The notes under the pieces: model-generated
Databases searched by the model: none
The model's input: the letters and a program-made list of their open reading frames with translations, nothing else
What the model was told of the DNA's origin: nothing
NCBI GenBank assembly: GCA_025355965.1
Contig: JANXYR010000053.1
Location: forward strand, 1-64,000
Length of the DNA stretch: 64,000 nt
Direction: 5' to 3'
Origin: Geobacteraceae bacterium
Lineage (GTDB): Bacteria; Desulfobacterota; Desulfuromonadia; Geobacterales; Pseudopelobacteraceae
Shown here: piece after piece, positions 1 to 12,314 of the stretch
How the letters are laid out: the number at the start of each line of letters is the position of its first letter
Position numbering within the stretch: the first letter of the stretch is position 1
Made by a program: the position numbers and the translations under genes

Positions 1-60
1 TAAGCTACTGACGGTTGTCAAGACAGAAAAATGAAGAAATTAAGTTTGGTTCAGCCCAGT

Positions 61-966
61 TTAAATGTCCCTGTTCTCTGAAAGATCAGCTAATTCGAGT
101 AGCCCTTTGAAGTATACTTCAGCCGGGGTTTTGTAGTCCAGCGACTGATGAGATCGTTCATTGTTGTAGTAATCGAAATAGGTTTTGATTCCGTCTTTTG
201 CTTCCTGAACCGTTTCGTAATCTTTGAGATAGACTTCCTCGTATTTCAGTGATCTCCAGAGCCGTTCGACAAAGATGTTGTCAATTGCCCGACCCTTGCC
301 GTCCATGCTGATGAGAACACCGGCGGCTTCCAGAATCTGTGTATGGCGCGGACTCGTGAATTGTGAACCCTGGTCGCTGTTGAATATTTCCGGTTTCCCT
401 TTGAGTAATGCCCGTTCCAGTGCTTCGATGCAGAAGTCGGCTTCCAAGGTGATGCTGATGCCAAAATCAATGACGTATCGGCTGAACCAGTCAATGATTG
501 CAACAAGATATACGAAGCCACCTTTGAGCCTGATATAGGTTATGTCAACGCTCCAGACCTGGTTAACCCTTACTATCGGCACATTGCGCAAAAGGTACGG
601 ATAGATCTTATGGCCTGGAGCACGCCGACTCAAGTTAGGGCCGGGGTAGATGGCCATCAGGCCCATCAACCGCAGCAGGTGTCGCGTGCGACGTGTTCCT
701 ACATGCGGATGTCCTTGCTTCTTGAGCCAGTCCGTCAGCTTGATAACGCCCAAGAAGGGATGCCGGGTATACTCTTCATCCAGCAACCGCATCAGGGTCA
801 GGTTCTCTGCTGAAATCGGTGTAGGCTGATAATACAGACTGGAATGGCTTAGCCCCAGAAGGCGGCACTGCCTGACTACGCTGATTCTGGGATGCTTTGT
901 GTCTATCAGCAGTCGCTTTTGAGCGGTGCTACATACCAGATTTTTTTTTGAGCCAGTCAAGTTCAA
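61..966 (-). CDS. IS3-family transposase OrfB, rve integrase core
   Basis: VWSVDITYIRLKGGFVYLVAIIDWFSRYVI...FNSDQGSQFTS...DGKGRAIDNIFVERLWRSLKYEEVYL...YNNERSHQSLDYKTPAEVY is the DDE motif set; probably made by -1 frameshift from orfA. Confidence 0.95.
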   Translation of the reverse strand: MNLTGSKKNLVCSTAQKRLLIDTKHPRISVVRQCRLLGLSHSSLYYQPTPISAENLTLMRLLDEEYTRHPFLGVIKLTDWLKKQGHPHVGTRRTRHLLRLMGLMAIYPGPNLSRRAPGHKIYPYLLRNVPIVRVNQVWSVDITYIRLKGGFVYLVAIIDWFSRYVIDFGISITLEADFCIEALERALLKGKPEIFNSDQGSQFTSPRHTQILEAAGVLISMDGKGRAIDNIFVERLWRSLKYEEVYLKDYETVQEAKDGIKTYFDYYNNERSHQSLDYKTPAEVYFKGLLELADLSENRDI

Positions 967-1240
967 CCTTGAGCTGGCCTATCTGGCGATACAGTTCCTC
1001 TTTAAGCTTTTCGTCGGACTTTAGTGACCTGGCCTTCTTGTTGTCAAAGGCCGCTACCAACTGATCCTGTGCCTGACGCTTCCAGGTGGTGATCTGATTC
1101 GGATGAACTTTGTAGAGAGAGGCCAGTTCGGTGACGGTCTGATCGCCCCGAATTGCAGCCAAAGCCACCTTTGCTTTGAATTCGGAAGTACGTTTCGTTC
1201 TCATGCTTGCCATCATAATTGCCTCCGCAATTATGGGCAA
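929..1240 (-). CDS. IS3-family transposase OrfA (HTH_Tnp_1-like)
   Basis: MRTKRTSEFKAKVALAAIRGDQTVTELASLYKVHPNQITTWKRQ is typical of IS3 OrfA; translation probably begins at the internal MRTKR. Confidence 0.93.
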   Translation of the reverse strand: MPIIAEAIMMASMRTKRTSEFKAKVALAAIRGDQTVTELASLYKVHPNQITTWKRQAQDQLVAAFDNKKARSLKSDEKLKEELYRQIGQLKVELDWLKKKSGM

Positions 1241-1282
1241 ACCAAACTTAACTACCTGTCCGAAAAACCGTAAGTATTATAA

Positions 1283-2215
1283 GAAGCTGGCAATGGCTGG
1301 GCAGAAGGTGTTCATCCTGATGATTTTCAACGTTGTCTCGATATTTACATCTCAGCGTTTGACAAACGTGAAGCCTTCAGTATGGATTATCGCCTCCGTC
1401 GTCATGACTGTGAATACCGCTGGATTCAGGATGATGGTTGTCCTCGTTACGATATAGATGGAAGCTTTGCCGGTTATATCGGTTACTGCCTGGACATCAC
1501 CGAACGCAAGCAGGCCGAAAAAGAGTTGCGGGAGAAAAATACGGAACTTGAGAGTTTTACCTACACCGTCTCTCATGACCTGAAAAGCCCGCTGATCACA
1601 ATCCAGAGCTATGCCGGTATGATTAGACAGGATCTGCAAGCGGGTAATTATGCCAGGGTAGAGAGCGACCTTAGCAGAATTGAGGGTGCTGCAGGTAAGA
1701 TGACGTGTCTTCTCAATGATCTGTTGGAACTATCCCGCGTTGGCAGGATGATGAATGAGCCATCTCTGATTGATATGAACAGATTGGTAGATAATTGTCT
1801 GGTAATGTTAAGCGGTTCGCTTGAAATAAAGAAGGTTGATATAGTACTGCAATCCAATCTTCCATCCGTCCTTGGCGATGAGCAGCGTTTGTCGTCAGTA
1901 ATGCAAAACCTGATTGAAAACGCCATGAAATATATGGGAGATCAGGTTGTGCCTCGTATTGAAATCGGGGCAAGGGTGGAAGGCAAAAAAACGGTCTTCT
2001 TTGTGAACGATAATGGGTCTGGAATTGATCCGCTTCATCATGAAAAGGTCTTCGGCCTGTTCAACAAACTGGATACAAGGAGCGAGGGGACCGGTGTTGG
2101 TCTGGCACTTGTCAAGCGGATAATTGAGATCCACGGCGGTCAAGTCTGGGTTGAGTCGGAAGGGGTAGGGATGGGAAGCAGCTTCTGTTTAGCCTTGTCA
2201 GGGAGAGATGTATGA
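1283..2215 (+). pseudogene. 5'-truncated PAS / HisKA / HATPase_c sensor histidine kinase
   Basis: In-frame PAS homology ([41 protein letters not shown]) extends upstream of the ATG at 1382, as far as an in-frame TAA at 1280 close to the IS end. HisKA (SHDLKSP) and HATPase motifs are intact. Confidence 0.7.
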
Positions 2216-3714
2216 GCCTTGAAAATATAAAAACTTTTGTCGGAAAAGCTTGGCGCGTCTTCAATATGGCCGCGTTTCCGGTTGTAGTCATGGTTGTAGT
2301 CGCTGTTTTTCTTAATTATGCGATATCCACATTTTTCATTAACGCCGCCGAAGAAAAAATCAAAAATATCATGCTTTCTCACCGTGGCCTTCACCAATAT
2401 ATTCAAAAAGTTATGCACCCAGTTTTTTTCAAGGCGATGGAGCAGGGCAAAATTTCTCAAGACTATTATGCCCCGGAAATATTTTCATCATCATTCATAG
2501 TTCGTGTCGAGCACAGTTTTTATAACGATGAGTTGAAAAAAGCAGGATTTCCGGAAATATACTATAAATTGGCCTCAAATAATCCGCACAACCCGCTCAA
2601 CAAGGCTGATGAGTTTGAAAAAACACTAATCCTGATGTTTAATGAGAATCCTGAGGTCAGCGAATTTCGAAAAGTCGTGAACATTGACGGTAAAAAATAT
2701 CTCTATTATGCGATCCCATTTTTGGAGACCAGCAAGGCCTGTATCAGATGCCATGGAAAAAGAGAGGATGCACCGCAAGGGATTCAAGTTCGGTATCCGG
2801 GGAAAGGTGGTTTTGACGAGAAAACTGGTGTTTACAGGGCAATTGAATCGGTCAGGGTGCCTATAAGTGATGAAATTTCAACGGCCTTTATTCTTACCTG
2901 TTCCTTCTCTGTTGGAGTTATTGTAATGTTTATGCTGCTTTTATTTAACAGGCAGCTGAAAGTAACAGTGGATGAAAAAACCTGCACACTTGAAGAAGAG
3001 GTTCTGGAACGTAAAAAGCGTGAAGCCGACCTGGAGATAAAAAATGCTGAATTGGAGCGTTTTGCTTACACGGTTTCACACGATTTGAAAAGTCCGATCA
3101 TTACAATAAAGGGATTTACAGGCGCTCTGGAAAAGGACCTCTTAAAGGGGAATTATGAACGGATGGCGGGTGACCTTAAACGTGTGGGCGATGCTGCTGA
3201 CAGGATGAATAATCTGTTGTGTGACCTGCTGGAAATTTCAACGGTTGGCCGTGTTGTCAATACATCGGAAGTGGTGGATATGAATTTGTTGCTAAATGAT
3301 GTACTGGAGCAACTGGCCGGACCTTTGCGAAACAGTGATATCAAAGTAACAGTTCAACCTGATCTGCCGCCTTTATTCTGTGACCGGCAGCGAATGTGCG
3401 AGGTGGTTCAGAATCTGGTCGAGAATGCCATTAATTACATGGGTGGTCAGACCGATCCTCAGATTCTGTTTGGTGTGCGGGACGAATCAGGTGTAAATGT
3501 GTTTTTTGTGCAGGACAACGGCATCGGTATTGATAAAAAATATCACGACAATATTTTTGGCCTGTTTAACAAACTGGATGCCAAAAGCGGCGGTACCGGC
3601 ATCGGTCTGGCTCTTGTCAAGCGGATCATTGAGGTGCACAACGGGCAAGTTTGGGTGGAATCGGATGGGGTAGGCAAGGGAAGTCGTTTTTGTTTTACGG
3701 TGGCGGAAAACTGA
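2212..3714 (+). CDS. Membrane sensor histidine kinase with DUF3365-like sensor carrying a c-heme motif
   Basis: N-terminal [15 protein letters not shown] (CxxCH), then TM, HisKA ([14 protein letters not shown]) and HATPase. Confidence 0.85.
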   Translation: MSLENIKTFVGKAWRVFNMAAFPVVVMVVVAVFLNYAISTFFINAAEEKIKNIMLSHRGLHQYIQKVMHPVFFKAMEQGKISQDYYAPEIFSSSFIVRVEHSFYNDELKKAGFPEIYYKLASNNPHNPLNKADEFEKTLILMFNENPEVSEFRKVVNIDGKKYLYYAIPFLETSKACIRCHGKREDAPQGIQVRYPGKGGFDEKTGVYRAIESVRVPISDEISTAFILTCSFSVGVIVMFMLLLFNRQLKVTVDEKTCTLEEEVLERKKREADLEIKNAELERFAYTVSHDLKSPIITIKGFTGALEKDLLKGNYERMAGDLKRVGDAADRMNNLLCDLLEISTVGRVVNTSEVVDMNLLLNDVLEQLAGPLRNSDIKVTVQPDLPPLFCDRQRMCEVVQNLVENAINYMGGQTDPQILFGVRDESGVNVFFVQDNGIGIDKKYHDNIFGLFNKLDAKSGGTGIGLALVKRIIEVHNGQVWVESDGVGKGSRFCFTVAEN

Positions 3715-3750
3715 GGGGCAAGAGACCATGAACTACAAGGAGACACAACA

Positions 3751-4191
3751 ATGAACGGCGAACCGTTGACTATTTTACTTGTAGAGGACAACCCTGATCA
3801 CGCCGAGTTGGTCATGCGCAATATGGAGGATTTTCAAGTAGCTAACGTCATCACCCATGTCGAGGAAGGTGAGGCGGCGCTTGATTATCTGTACGGGCGT
3901 GGCAAATATGCCGATCGGAAACAGTTCCCCATGCCGCACCTGATGCTGCTGGATCTGCGCCTCCCCAAGGTGGACGGTCTGGAAGTGCTCAAAGAGGTTA
4001 AAGGCAATCCCGACCTGAAGGCCCTGCCGGTGGTGATACTGACAACCTCGGATGCTGAGAGAGATTCGGCGATGGCTTATGAATATCACGCTAACAGTTA
4101 TGTGACAAAGCCGGTCAGTTTTGATGAATTTAGCAAACTTCTCCGAGATCTGGGGTTTTACTGGTTGGCATGGAATAAAAGGCCGTGGTAA
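3751..4191 (+). CDS. Single-domain response regulator (Rcp1-like receiver)
   Basis: ILLVEDNPDHAELVMRNME...LMLLDLRLPKVDGLEVLKEVK...VILTTSDAERD...SYVTKPV. Confidence 0.9.
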   Translation: MNGEPLTILLVEDNPDHAELVMRNMEDFQVANVITHVEEGEAALDYLYGRGKYADRKQFPMPHLMLLDLRLPKVDGLEVLKEVKGNPDLKALPVVILTTSDAERDSAMAYEYHANSYVTKPVSFDEFSKLLRDLGFYWLAWNKRPW

Positions 4192-4230
4192 TACGGTAAT
4201 GAACTGCTTGTTGGATAAAAGGATTTCTGC

Positions 4231-6189
4231 ATGTTGACGGATAACTCTGCAGCGCCACTCATACTGATAGTTGAAGATGACGGCAACCACGCCGAACTTA
4301 TTCTGCGCTCTTTTGATGATGCAGCGGAAGAGTATCGTCTTGAGGTTGTCTCCACCATTACTGCTGCCAGGATGGCTACAGAAAAGCAATCTCCCAATCT
4401 GATTATTACTGACTATAGATTGCCTGATGGAGATGGCAGTGAGTTGGTCGCCTTGGCAGCCGGATCGTGGCCGATTATCCTGATGACATCGCATGGCAGT
4501 GAACAGGTCGCTGTTGAGGCCATGAAAATCGGTGCTCTGGATTACATAGTAAAGTCACCGGAAACTTTTGCGAATTTGCCTGTTACAGTTAAGTACGCAT
4601 TAATAACATGGTCATTGACAGTGGCTCGCAAGAATATTGAAAATGAGGTCTTAAAAGCAAAAAATGATTGGGAACTGACCTTCGACGCTGTTCCAGATAT
4701 GATTTCCTTGATTGACACAACACACACTATAATACGTGTCAACCGCGCTATGGCTTTCCGCTGTGGCTTGGCACCGGAAGAAATTGTGGGGAAAAAATGT
4801 TACGAAGTAGTTTATGGTCCGGAATGTGCTGATAAAGAGTGCTTCTGTACGGATGCAATGCAGGATGGTTTGGTACACAACAGTGAAATAAAAGTAGAAA
4901 GGCTTGACGGCGTTTTTGATGCCACGGCATCTCCACTCTTTGATGAAGAGGGCCGCATAACCGGCTGCGTTCACGTCATGCGCGACATTACCGAGCGGAA
5001 GCGTGCCGAGGAAGAACGTCAAAATTTGGAAAGACAATTCCAACACACGCAAAAACTGGAAAGTCTCGGTGTTTTATCGGGTGGTATTGCACATGATTTT
5101 AATAATATCCTGACTATTATTTTGGGTCACTGCTATATTCTGAAATCACATGACAATTCCGAAGTTGATCGCGAAACATATATTGGGATGATTGAGTCTG
5201 CGGCCAATCGCGCCGCTGAACTCTGCAGTCAGATGCTGACCTATTCAGGTAAAAGCCCTTTGCTTCAGACAGAGTTCAGCCTCTGGATGATGGTGGATGA
5301 TATTGTTAAAATGCTTTCCTCAGCCATCAAAAAGAATGTGAACATCAAAGTTGATATGAAGCGCGACCTACCGATGATTGTTGGTGACAGCAGTCAGCTC
5401 CAGCAGGTGATCATGAACCTGATCATAAATGCCAGCGAAGCCATCGGCGATGATTATGGCACTATTACCGTCGTGCTGAAAAAGACCACAATTAAGCCAG
5501 AACAGCCTGAAATGGATTATTTTGGTAGCATTATTCTGTCTGGTGATTATGTCTGTCTCGTGGTTTCAGATAGCGGTTGCGGCATGAGCGAAGAGACCAA
5601 ACAACGTATATTTGAGCCGTTTTACACCACCAAGTTTACTGGTCGCGGACTCGGAATGTCTGCCATACTCGGTATTATCAAAGCGCATAACGGTACGATA
5701 CAGCTGGCAAGCACGTTGGATGTCGGTACGATATTCAAGGTTTACATTCCGTTGACAGTTGCCCAGGAACATGTTGAAACAGCGCTACCGGCAGATGCCG
5801 TTGAATCGCAACCATCATACGCAAAGGTTTTATTGGTAGAGGATGAGGATGAGTTGCTAAAAATGGAAGTAATCTTGCTGGATGCAATTAATTACTCAAC
5901 CATAACCGCCTCCAATGGGCGAGAAGCGCTTGAGATATACAGGGATTGTGGCAGTGATATAGACGTGATCATGCTGGATCTGATAATGCCGGAGATGGGT
6001 GGTATTGAGGCTTACCGTGAACTTCGCAAGATTGATGCCGTGGTGCCGATTATAATCTGTAGCGGCTATGACGTAGAGTCAGTAGCGGATGTTATCGCAG
6101 ATGATAAACGCGCCGGTTTTTTGCACAAGCCTTATATTCCGTCTGAACTGCGCAGGGTGTTGAGTAAAATGATGGGTGGTAAAAGCTGA
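4231..6189 (+). CDS. Hybrid sensor kinase: REC-PAS-HisKA-HATPase-REC
   Basis: N-terminal receiver (LIVEDDGNHAELILRSF), PAS, GGIAHDFNNILTIILGH HisKA, and a C-terminal receiver (VLLVEDEDELLKM...MLDLIMPEMGG). Confidence 0.9.
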   Translation: MLTDNSAAPLILIVEDDGNHAELILRSFDDAAEEYRLEVVSTITAARMATEKQSPNLIITDYRLPDGDGSELVALAAGSWPIILMTSHGSEQVAVEAMKIGALDYIVKSPETFANLPVTVKYALITWSLTVARKNIENEVLKAKNDWELTFDAVPDMISLIDTTHTIIRVNRAMAFRCGLAPEEIVGKKCYEVVYGPECADKECFCTDAMQDGLVHNSEIKVERLDGVFDATASPLFDEEGRITGCVHVMRDITERKRAEEERQNLERQFQHTQKLESLGVLSGGIAHDFNNILTIILGHCYILKSHDNSEVDRETYIGMIESAANRAAELCSQMLTYSGKSPLLQTEFSLWMMVDDIVKMLSSAIKKNVNIKVDMKRDLPMIVGDSSQLQQVIMNLIINASEAIGDDYGTITVVLKKTTIKPEQPEMDYFGSIILSGDYVCLVVSDSGCGMSEETKQRIFEPFYTTKFTGRGLGMSAILGIIKAHNGTIQLASTLDVGTIFKVYIPLTVAQEHVETALPADAVESQPSYAKVLLVEDEDELLKMEVILLDAINYSTITASNGREALEIYRDCGSDIDVIMLDLIMPEMGGIEAYRELRKIDAVVPIIICSGYDVESVADVIADDKRAGFLHKPYIPSELRRVLSKMMGGKS

Positions 6190-6250
6190 TTTCCGTTAAT
6201 CCCCCCATGTCAGTGTTAATGCTTGAAAATTCCACGCTCCTGTTCGCACC

Positions 6251-6279
6251 TTGACACCCCTCTGCTTTTGCGGTAACTT
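6251..6279 (+). promoter_or_regulatory. Candidate sigma70 promoter for the kdsB-pyrG operon
   Basis: TTGACA (6251-6256), 17-nt spacer, TAACTT (6274-6279), upstream of the kdsB ATG at 6345. Confidence 0.5.
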
Positions 6280-6344
6280 GTCACGTCCTACCACAGGACA
6301 CCTGACGTTTTCGTCAATATCCCCAACATAAAAGGTTGTAACGC

Positions 6345-8793
<2,449 letters not shown>

Positions 8794-8796
8794 ATA

Positions 8797-9630
8797 ATGA
8801 CCCGTGAGATTATTTCCGGAAATGTGAAGATTGGTAACAATCGTCCACTGGTCCTGATTGCTGGTCCATGTGTGATCGAAAATGAAACCGCAACAATGCG
8901 GCATGCCGAACGGTTGATGACGATTTGCAACGGTCTTTCAATTCCCTTGATTTTCAAGGCTTCCTACGACAAGGCCAACCGCACCTCGATCAATGCCTAC
9001 CGTGGACCAGGGATGAGAGAAGGGCTTACCATTCTGCGCAAGGTCAAGGAAGCGCTGGGTGTTCCGGTGATCTCTGATATTCACTCCATCGAGCAGGTTA
9101 TTCCAGCGGCTGAGGTGCTTGACATTATTCAGATCCCAGCTTTTCTCTGTCGCCAAACTGATCTGTTGGTGGCGGCAGCTAAGAGCGGCCGGATTATCAA
9201 TGTTAAAAAAGGGCAGTTTCTGGCCCCTTGGGACATGAAAAATGTTGCAGGGAAAATTGCGGCCAGTGGCAATGAGAACATCATTCTTACGGAGCGCGGG
9301 GCCTCTTTCGGCTATAACAACCTGGTGGTGGATATGCGCAGTTTTCCGGTTATGCGCGCCACCGGTTACCCGGTGGTATTTGATGCTACTCACAGTGTAC
9401 AGCTTCCCGGAGGTCAGGGGGATAGCTCGGGTGGTCAGCGCGAGTTTGTGGAATATCTATCGCGTGCGGCAGTTGCAACCGGAATTGACGGCATCTTCAT
9501 GGAGGTACATGAAGACCCGGACAAAGCTCTATGCGACGGTGCTAACTCGATTCCACTGGGCGAACTTCCAGGTTTGCTGAAAACATTGAAAGCTCTTGAT
9601 CTGGTTATTAAACAGAGGCCGACGGCATGA
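8797..9630 (+). CDS. kdsA: 3-deoxy-8-phosphooctulonate synthase
   Basis: LVLIAGPCVIENETATMRHAERL...FKASYDKANRTS... Confidence 0.96.
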   Translation: MTREIISGNVKIGNNRPLVLIAGPCVIENETATMRHAERLMTICNGLSIPLIFKASYDKANRTSINAYRGPGMREGLTILRKVKEALGVPVISDIHSIEQVIPAAEVLDIIQIPAFLCRQTDLLVAAAKSGRIINVKKGQFLAPWDMKNVAGKIAASGNENIILTERGASFGYNNLVVDMRSFPVMRATGYPVVFDATHSVQLPGGQGDSSGGQREFVEYLSRAAVATGIDGIFMEVHEDPDKALCDGANSIPLGELPGLLKTLKALDLVIKQRPTA

Positions 9631-10595
9631 CTGTTATAGAAGAAGCACGCAGGGTAATCAGGGTTGAGGCGTTGGCTCTGTCTGCCATGGCTGATCGTAT
9701 TGATAGTTCGTTCGAAAGGGCGATTGATTTGATATTGGCAAGTACCGGACGGGTGATAGTCAGCGGGATGGGTAAATCCGGTTTGGTTGGGCAGAAAATT
9801 GCTTCAACCATGGCTTCCACCGGTACTCCGGCGTTCTTCCTGCATCCTGCTGAAGGGATTCATGGTGATCTGGGGATGATCATGAAGGGTGATGTTGTGG
9901 TTGCCATTTCAAACAGTGGTGAAACTGAAGAAATTCTTAAAATACTCCCTTCAATTAAACGTCTGGGCGCGCATCTGGTGGCTATGAGCGGCAATCCGGA
10001 ATCAAACCTGGCCCGTTCAAGTGATGTTTTCCTGGATGTGTCGGTCTCTGAGGAAGCCTGTCCGCTTGGGCTGGCTCCTACTGCCTCCACAACAGCCACT
10101 CTGGCAATGGGTGACGCGTTGGCTGTCGCTCTGTTGGTCAGCCGTGGTTTCAAGGCGGAAGATTTTGCAATATTTCATCCCGGCGGGTCTCTGGGTAAAA
10201 AACTGATTCTGAGAGTTGAAGACCTTATGCACTCAGGTGATGCGGTCCCTCTGGTGCAGGAAGATACGTTGATGAAAGAGGCCCTGTTTGTGATTACTGA
10301 CAAGGGGCTTGGAGTTACCGGAGTTTGCGATACAAGCGGCGCACTGAAAGGTGTTATTACCGATGGCGATCTGCGTCGGTCGCTGGAGAAAGGTTTTGAT
10401 ATACTCAATCAGCGTGCTTCAGAGATCATGAAGCATGGTCCACTGCGTATCAAACGATCTGAGCTTGCTGCAGCTGCCCTGCAGATTATGGAGCAACGTG
10501 CCATTACCTCTCTGTTTGTTTTTGAAAACGATCATAGCCAGGCTCCATGCGGTGTCATTCATCTGCATGATATACTCAAGGCAGGTATCGCCTGA
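9627..10595 (+). CDS. kdsD: Arabinose-5-phosphate isomerase (SIS + CBS)
   Basis: VIVSGMGKSGLVGQKIASTMASTGTPAFFLHPAEGIHGDLGM...; two CBS modules. Confidence 0.95.
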   Translation: MTVIEEARRVIRVEALALSAMADRIDSSFERAIDLILASTGRVIVSGMGKSGLVGQKIASTMASTGTPAFFLHPAEGIHGDLGMIMKGDVVVAISNSGETEEILKILPSIKRLGAHLVAMSGNPESNLARSSDVFLDVSVSEEACPLGLAPTASTTATLAMGDALAVALLVSRGFKAEDFAIFHPGGSLGKKLILRVEDLMHSGDAVPLVQEDTLMKEALFVITDKGLGVTGVCDTSGALKGVITDGDLRRSLEKGFDILNQRASEIMKHGPLRIKRSELAAAALQIMEQRAITSLFVFENDHSQAPCGVIHLHDILKAGIA

Positions 10596-11110
10596 TGAAT
10601 GATAAACTTGCGGATATCCGTCTCTTATTACTTGATGTCGATGGTGTTATGACTGACGGTGGCATTATCTATGACGGCAATGGGCTGGAAACCAAAGTAT
10701 TCAATGTCAAGGACGGGCATGGTATCAAGATGCTGCAACGGTATGGCATTGAAGTTGGCATAATTACTGGCCGCACCTCGCAGGTTGTAGATATCAGGGC
10801 GAGAGAGCTGGGAATTGAGTTGGTTTATCAGGGGGCGCTTAAAAAACTTGAAAGTTACCTTGATGTAAAACAAAAAACCGGGCTTACCGACAGCCAGATA
10901 GCTTACATGGGAGATGATGTCATCGATGTTCCGGTTATGAAACGCGTAAGTTTTGCTGCTGCTCCGGCTGATGCGCTGATAGAAGCCCGTAATGCCGCCC
11001 ACTATATAACTTCCTGTACTGGCGGACATGGTGCAGTTCGTGAAATCTGCGATCTGATTCTTAAATGGCGGGGCTTTTGGGATGAGGTAGTGGCCCGTTA
11101 TGAACTGTAA
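10595..11110 (+). CDS. kdsC: KDO-8-phosphate phosphatase (HAD)
   Basis: LLLLDVDGVMTDGGIIYDGNGLETKVFNVKDGHGIKMLQ...GDDVIDVPVM. Confidence 0.95.
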   Translation: MNDKLADIRLLLLDVDGVMTDGGIIYDGNGLETKVFNVKDGHGIKMLQRYGIEVGIITGRTSQVVDIRARELGIELVYQGALKKLESYLDVKQKTGLTDSQIAYMGDDVIDVPVMKRVSFAAAPADALIEARNAAHYITSCTGGHGAVREICDLILKWRGFWDEVVARYEL

Positions 11111-11213
11111 TTGCTTAAGTTCAATAACTTATACAATCTCTGTGCCAAAAGCATCAACCCTGTTACGTTCTGCTGGACAGTCCTACTCCTCAATGGTATA
11201 GTTCCTTCCTATT

Positions 11214-11783
11214 ATGGTATTGCCAGTTTATATCAGGCCTTTGCTGGCACTTCTTGTTATGGCGGCAATTGTAGGCATCGCGGTCGTAGTTCTCCGGAAT
11301 AGCCCTCAGGGATCAACTCCGGTAATGTCGGTCAATCAGCAGCTTCCCAACAATATTGATGTTGCCCTTAAAAAAGCCCATTTTTCGGAGATTCAAGATG
11401 GTCTGGTTGTATGGGAGCTTGTTGCAGAGCGGGTTGATTACGATAAGAGTGGAAACGTAGCATATCTCTCGGATATCCGGATGGAGTTTCAGCACACCCG
11501 GTCGCAGGGTGCTGTAACCGTTACGGCAGACAAAGGAGAATATTCCAGTTTGAGCAAAACAGTTCGGCTTAACGGTCATGTTCACGTTGTAACCGAAGAT
11601 GGAGCCAGTTTTGAAACCAGCTCCATTATATACAAGGGTGTGAATGCCCAATTTTCAACAGCCGATCCGGTTATCTTTCGGCAACAAAGGTTACAGCTTA
11701 CTGCTGTTGGAATGGATCTGGGTGTCAAAAATCAGCGGGCTCATTTTATCTCTTCGGTAGAGGCTACAATCATTCAAGACTAG
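11214..11783 (+). CDS. lptC: LPS export system protein LptC
   Basis: N-terminal TM; LVWELVAERVDYDKSGNVAYLSDIRMEF; position between kdsC and lptA. Confidence 0.85.
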   Translation: MVLPVYIRPLLALLVMAAIVGIAVVVLRNSPQGSTPVMSVNQQLPNNIDVALKKAHFSEIQDGLVVWELVAERVDYDKSGNVAYLSDIRMEFQHTRSQGAVTVTADKGEYSSLSKTVRLNGHVHVVTEDGASFETSSIIYKGVNAQFSTADPVIFRQQRLQLTAVGMDLGVKNQRAHFISSVEATIIQD

Positions 11784-12314
11784 GTGCAAATGATGAGATT
11801 ACATGTTTTGTGTATGGAGTTAATCTGTTTGTGCTGTCTCTTCTCTGCGTCGGTAGTTCAGGCCTCAACACCGTCTCACAAGGATCGTTCCGGCCTGCCT
11901 ATTACCGTTAAATCCAACGAGATGACCGCCGACAATAAAGGTAAAACGGCGATCTTTTCCGGTAAGGTAGTTGCGAAACAGGGGGATATAACCATCTTTT
12001 CCGATAAACTTGTTGTGAGTTATGCGGATAAAAATAGCGAGGTTGAAAAGGTTGAGGCGTTTGGAAATGTCAGGATTATTCAGTTAAATAGAACCGGTTT
12101 TGCCGATCAGGCGATTTACGATAACCGCAATGGTCGAATTATTCTAACTGGAAATCCTCGGGTTGTACAAGGAAGTGACAGCATCAGCGGAAAAGTGATT
12201 ACCTATTACGTAGATGATGACAAAAGTGAAGTATCAAGCGGTGGCGATCCAAAAGCACGAGTTGAGGCGGTTATTAATCCGCCGGCAAGGAAGAGTGATG
12301 CTGGAAGTCGTTAA
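11784..12314 (+). CDS. lptA: LPS transport periplasmic protein LptA
   Basis: LPITVKSNEMTADNKGKTAIFSGKVVAKQGDITIFSDKLVV (OstA-like). Confidence 0.9.
   Translation: MQMMRLHVLCMELICLCCLFSASVVQASTPSHKDRSGLPITVKSNEMTADNKGKTAIFSGKVVAKQGDITIFSDKLVVSYADKNSEVEKVEAFGNVRIIQLNRTGFADQAIYDNRNGRIILTGNPRVVQGSDSISGKVITYYVDDDKSEVSSGGDPKARVEAVINPPARKSDAGSR

Larger units (their letters stand above)
40..1251 (-). mobile_element. IS3-family insertion sequence (orfA + orfB); exact ends uncertain
   Basis: Terminal inverted repeat TTAAGTTTGGTT at 40-51 matches the reverse complement at 1240-1251. orfA HTH transposase and orfB DDE integrase-core ORFs overlap on the minus strand, with an A9 slippery run at 941-949. 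Confidence 0.9.

Noticed and set aside
26-1267. GAAAAA flanks as a firm IS target-site duplication
   Set aside because: Low-complexity hexamer and uneven distances to the inverted repeats; only mentioned as tentative.
3775-4494. Long minus-strand ORF (239 aa) opposite the response regulator/hybrid kinase
   Set aside because: Shadow ORF; the opposite strand encodes clear receiver domains and the translation has no recognisable domain.
11111-11302. Small plus-strand ORF overlapping the start of lptC
   Set aside because: No clear RBS or domain; largely overlaps lptC in another frame.
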